DNA of 64,000 bases from BRH-c25 sp012519325 (GTDB lineage Bacteria; Bacillota; Clostridia; Lutisporales; Lutisporaceae), in the NCBI GenBank assembly GCA_050950645.1, contig JBMNHZ010000011.1:1-64000 (forward strand), read 5' to 3'. The stretch's first letter is position 1, and each line of letters starts with the position of its first letter. The notes under the pieces were generated by a model, which saw only the letters and a program-made list of their open reading frames with translations, was not told where the DNA came from and did no database searches. Both the position numbers and the translations under genes were made by a program. Shown here piece by piece: positions 61,203 to 64,000 of the stretch.

Positions 61203-62384
61203 GTGGAAAAGAAATTTATGACTAAATTGACCCATTTGGGAACAGAAATTAATATGCCTGCTGCTTCTAAGCCAAAGGTAGCACCCTTGTATATGAATGC
61301 AGCATATTGTTTTGAAGATGCCGAAACTTTGGAAGCGTTAGGCAAAAATGAAATAAAAGGATATCTCTATGGGCGTACAAGCAATCCTACCAATGATTGC
61401 CTGAGAGAGATCCTGACAGCTATAGATGAAGGCGAGGATTCACAGGTATATTCAAGCGGAATGGGCGCAATATCAATGGCTGTCATGACACATGTCAAGG
61501 CAGGAGATCATGTTATCGTCAACAAAGTAATATTTGGGACAAGCTATAAGCTATTCAGAGCTGAATTACGGGATAAATACGGTGTGGAAGTAAGCTTTGT
61601 AGACTTTCAAAATGATGACATAGAAAAGTATTTTAAAAAGAATACAAAAATGGTCTATATGGAATCAATAGCAAACCCAATCATAGATGTAATTGACATA
61701 AGAAAGATAGCAAAAATTGCCCATGAGCATGATTGTCTTCTTGTTGTAGATAATACCTTTGCAACACCTATTGTTTGCCAGCCAATAACCCTTGGAGCCG
61801 ATATGGTGGTATACAGCGGAACAAAGTTTATGTGCGGACATAGTGACATCCTGGCAGGAATAATCGTTGCGAATAAAAAGTCAATGATAGAAAACATAAC
61901 TGATGTAGGACATTCATACGGACCGATAATGAGCCCCTTTGATGCATGGCTCATGATAAGAAGCCTCAGAACACTAGAAATCAGATTAAGACAGCACTGC
62001 AGCAATGCAATGAAAGCGGCAGAATTCTTTGAAGGACACAAAAAAGTAGTGAGGACACTTTATCCGGGACTTAAGAGTTCACCTGTACATTCTCTGGCAA
62101 CAGAAATTTTCAACAACGGACTTTATGGCGGAATGGTCAGCATAGATCTTGGAAGTGAGAAAAATGTAAATTATGTTATTCGAAATCTTAAATTGACGAA
62201 ACTGGTTCCAAGCCTTGGGGCATTTTCAACCACAGTAAGTGATACCAAGACATCCCATGGCGCAATGACAAAGGAAGAGCGGGATAAATCAGGGCTTTCC
62301 GATGGACTCCTGAGAGTATCCATTGGCCTGGAAAATGTAGAAGATATTATAGCGGATTTTGATGCAGCCTTGTCAAAGATATAA
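61203..62384 (+). CDS. Cys/Met metabolism PLP enzyme, methionine gamma-lyase-like (copy 1)
   Basis: 393 residues of the Cys/Met PLP family: YLYGRTSNPTNDCLREIL, VYSSGMGAISMAVMTHVKAGDH, LVVDNTFATPIVCQPITLGADMVVYSGTKFMCGHSDI (the PLP Lys in SGTKF), IMSPFDAWLMIRSLRTLEIRLRQH and GLLRVSIGLENVEDII. Close relatives are methionine gamma-lyases, giving methanethiol, ammonia and 2-oxobutyrate, but cystathionine gamma-lyase or synthase activity cannot be ruled out. The pairing with por supports breakdown. GTG at 61203 follows TGGAGG. Confidence 0.87.
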   Translation: MEKKFMTKLTHLGTEINMPAASKPKVAPLYMNAAYCFEDAETLEALGKNEIKGYLYGRTSNPTNDCLREILTAIDEGEDSQVYSSGMGAISMAVMTHVKAGDHVIVNKVIFGTSYKLFRAELRDKYGVEVSFVDFQNDDIEKYFKKNTKMVYMESIANPIIDVIDIRKIAKIAHEHDCLLVVDNTFATPIVCQPITLGADMVVYSGTKFMCGHSDILAGIIVANKKSMIENITDVGHSYGPIMSPFDAWLMIRSLRTLEIRLRQHCSNAMKAAEFFEGHKKVVRTLYPGLKSSPVHSLATEIFNNGLYGGMVSIDLGSEKNVNYVIRNLKLTKLVPSLGAFSTTVSDTKTSHGAMTKEERDKSGLSDGLLRVSIGLENVEDIIADFDAALSKI

Positions 62385-62416
62385 TGATCAAATAATTAGA
62401 AAGAGGGGTTATATTA

Positions 62417-63613
62417 ATGTTTAAAGAAACGGACAAAAAATTCAAATTTGAAACTGAAACACTAAGAAAAGGTGCGTATGTTGATTTTCCGGTTGACAAT
62501 CCTGAATCGATGCCGATTTACCTGACAACAGCATATAACGTAGAGGATTTGGATGACCTGCAGGCCAGGTATGATGCAAAGGGATACTGCTATAACAGAA
62601 ACAGAAACCCAAACCGCGGTGCGCTGATCAACCTGATGACATACCTTGAGAACGGCGAAGCCTCTATTGCTTGCAGCTCCGGTATGGCAGCCATTTCTAC
62701 CGCTATTATCTCCAATGTAAAACAGGGGGATCATATTCTATCCGATAAGACGCTTTACGGCGAAACAATTGAGTTGATTGAGGACTTGCTTGGCAATTTT
62801 GGTGTTGAATCCACATTTGTTGATTTTACTGATTTAAATGAGGTAAAAGCAGCTGTAAAGCCGAACACAAAGCTGTTATATGCAGAAACCATAGCAAACC
62901 CGATGATAACAGTACCTGATATAGGTGCAATTGCAAAGATAGCCCATGAAAACGGGGCCATATTGGTTGTTGACAATACTTTTATGACAGCATATGGATT
63001 TAAGCCCTTGGACCATGGCGCAGATTTGGTGGTTAACAGTTTGACAAAATTTGCAAACGGCCATAGTGATTCGGTTGCAGGTTCCGTTACAGGCTCCCAG
63101 AAGTTGATCACCAAGGCTCATGCCCTGCAGGTGCTTGTTGGAAGTTCTCTTGACGCATTTACTGCATGGCTGGTACAAAGAGGTATACGTACACTGAATT
63201 TAAGATTGAAAAAACAGATGGAAAATGCTTTGGCTTTGGCAAAAGCTTTGGAAAAAAGCCCATATGTACTTAAGGTCAATTATCCCGGGTTGGAAAGCCA
63301 TCCACAGCATGAATTTGCAAAAAAGCAGTTCCCGAAAGGGTTCGGCGGCATGCTGAGCTTTGTAATGCCGGATGACAGAAAGAAGATTAATGAGTTTATG
63401 CGGAAGTTGAATCTTGCTCATTATGCAATGACCCTGGGCGGATACAGAACAACTCTGTCCCACCCTGTTATGTCTTCCCACTCAACTGTCCCTGAGTCTG
63501 TCAGACGTGCTATGGGAATCACCGACGGTCTGATGAGAGTATCTATCGGTATAGAAGATACAGAGGATCTTGTAAATGATTTCATCCAGGCATTGGAAGT
63601 ATTTAAGAAATAA
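62417..63613 (+). CDS. Cys/Met metabolism PLP enzyme, methionine gamma-lyase-like (copy 2)
   Basis: 398 residues of the same family, about as long as copy 1 but diverged: YNRNRNPNRGALINLMTYLENGE, CSSGMAAISTAIISNVKQGDHIL, LVVDNTFMTAYGFKPLDHGADLVVNSLTKFANGHSDSVAG (PLP Lys in SLTKF), GSSLDAFTAWLVQRGIRTLNLRLK and GLMRVSIGIEDTEDLV. TLGGYRTTLSHPVMSSHSTVPESVRRAMGI is a gamma-lyase-type ending. The start follows AGAGGGG. The two copies may differ in substrate or form a mixed tetramer; this is not decided by sequence. Confidence 0.87.
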   Translation: MFKETDKKFKFETETLRKGAYVDFPVDNPESMPIYLTTAYNVEDLDDLQARYDAKGYCYNRNRNPNRGALINLMTYLENGEASIACSSGMAAISTAIISNVKQGDHILSDKTLYGETIELIEDLLGNFGVESTFVDFTDLNEVKAAVKPNTKLLYAETIANPMITVPDIGAIAKIAHENGAILVVDNTFMTAYGFKPLDHGADLVVNSLTKFANGHSDSVAGSVTGSQKLITKAHALQVLVGSSLDAFTAWLVQRGIRTLNLRLKKQMENALALAKALEKSPYVLKVNYPGLESHPQHEFAKKQFPKGFGGMLSFVMPDDRKKINEFMRKLNLAHYAMTLGGYRTTLSHPVMSSHSTVPESVRRAMGITDGLMRVSIGIEDTEDLVNDFIQALEVFKK

Positions 63614-63685
63614 GTTTATCAAAAATGCAAGCAACTGAAGCTCCATGCTTAATGAGAGAAGTTCATTTGCTTGAAAAGATAATAG

Positions 63686-63725
63686 GGAGAAATATGGTTA
63701 GGCCGGAAAACTAACCTATTTCTCC
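63686..63725 (+). terminator. Possible terminator after the lyase genes
   Basis: GGAGAAATATGGTTAG (63686-63701) pairs, with one bulge, with CTAACCTATTTCTCC (63711-63725). There is no clear T-run. 63726-64000 shows no gene. Confidence 0.5.
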
Positions 63726-64000
63726 ATATCTAACGATTAAAGTGTAGTGCTTATTTTCATATTTACAAGCATCATATACAGGCGAAGCCCGACTAAAGTC
63801 TTAATCCAATAATAGCTGCAATATGCAATATAATATCATTTTTATTACGGCGATATTACACGTTATTGTGAATATCAGCTTTATTCGGATACTTCATATT
63901 CGCTTCAGTTATCATCATAGAAACATAATTGAAGGTTACAATTGATACAGGCAGCTGCAATCAAATAAACATAGAGTAGATGAAATCAAGAGAGCGGCGA

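Noticed and set aside
63614..64000. Search for a partial gene or tRNA at the window end
   Set aside because: No frame with recognisable motifs, no cloverleaf and no clear promoter; it appears to be intergenic DNA.
1..64000. CRISPR array, rRNA or prophage
   Set aside because: No regular spaced repeats, rRNA segments, integrase or phage structural genes were seen on either strand.

Overview
The window looks like chromosomal DNA of an anaerobic, endospore-forming, AT-rich Gram-positive bacterium of the class Clostridia. The reasons are: sporulation genes (a Spo0A-kinase-like histidine kinase, ytvI, spmA/spmB, abrB with a Spo0A box, a decayed gerK operon), three T-box leaders, strong purine-rich ribosome binding sites, ferredoxin-based metabolism (Por) and clostridial-type regulators. 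No rRNA, tRNA or CRISPR array was seen. Species cannot be named from the sequence.

Layout. 0-10 kb: a sensor kinase with a decayed N-terminus, ytvI, and the conserved yaaO-yaaQ-yaaR-holB-yaaT-yabB-rsmI-abrB block (tmk absent, a small ferredoxin inserted, RsmI fused in frame to a DUF1858 domain). 10-14 kb: a FAD/Rieske oxidoreductase, a nitrilase-family hydrolase and spmAB. 14-22 kb: a scrapyard of two broken IS3 elements, truncated genes (an S41-like protein, an SLH/RCC1 surface protein, serA, a 2-hydroxyacyl-CoA dehydratase subunit) and one intact-looking XRE/DUF2178/lipoprotein locus with five copies of an 18-bp operator. 22-36 kb: a heterodimeric ABC exporter, then methionine synthesis: metF, an IS, UPF0280, ferredoxin and HcyBio behind a Met-type T-box, an IS30 remnant, the MetH reactivation protein and metH; then an EamA transporter and T-box-controlled asnA. 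36-50 kb: PilZ, SEC-C, Nudix/NrtR-like, stalk-domain, FMN hydroxyacid oxidase, IlvD/Edd dehydratase, UbiA and GT-C genes, a GntR/YtrA regulator with a clear operator, a broken gerKA-KB-KC operon and a CDF transporter. 50-64 kb: Ile-T-box ileS, then a sigma-54 regulon.

The most coherent system is at 54-63.6 kb. A sigma-54 activator with an unusual sensor and a non-Fis C-terminus is divergent from porCDAB. A GG-N10-GC sigma-54 promoter and the same CCGGGATAAC...TTAACCCG activator-site pair occur both before porC and before a second run of genes: a free-standing B3/4 (tRNA-editing-type) protein, a HAD hydrolase and two tandem Cys/Met PLP lyases. Together they suggest induced breakdown of methionine or related amino acids: lyase to 2-oxoacid, then Por to acyl-CoA and reduced ferredoxin. 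The same window holds the opposite route, direct sulfur insertion to homocysteine (HcyBio set), MetF and MetH, apparently controlled by uncharged tRNA-Met.

All functions are inferred from reading the sequence by eye; no database search was run.
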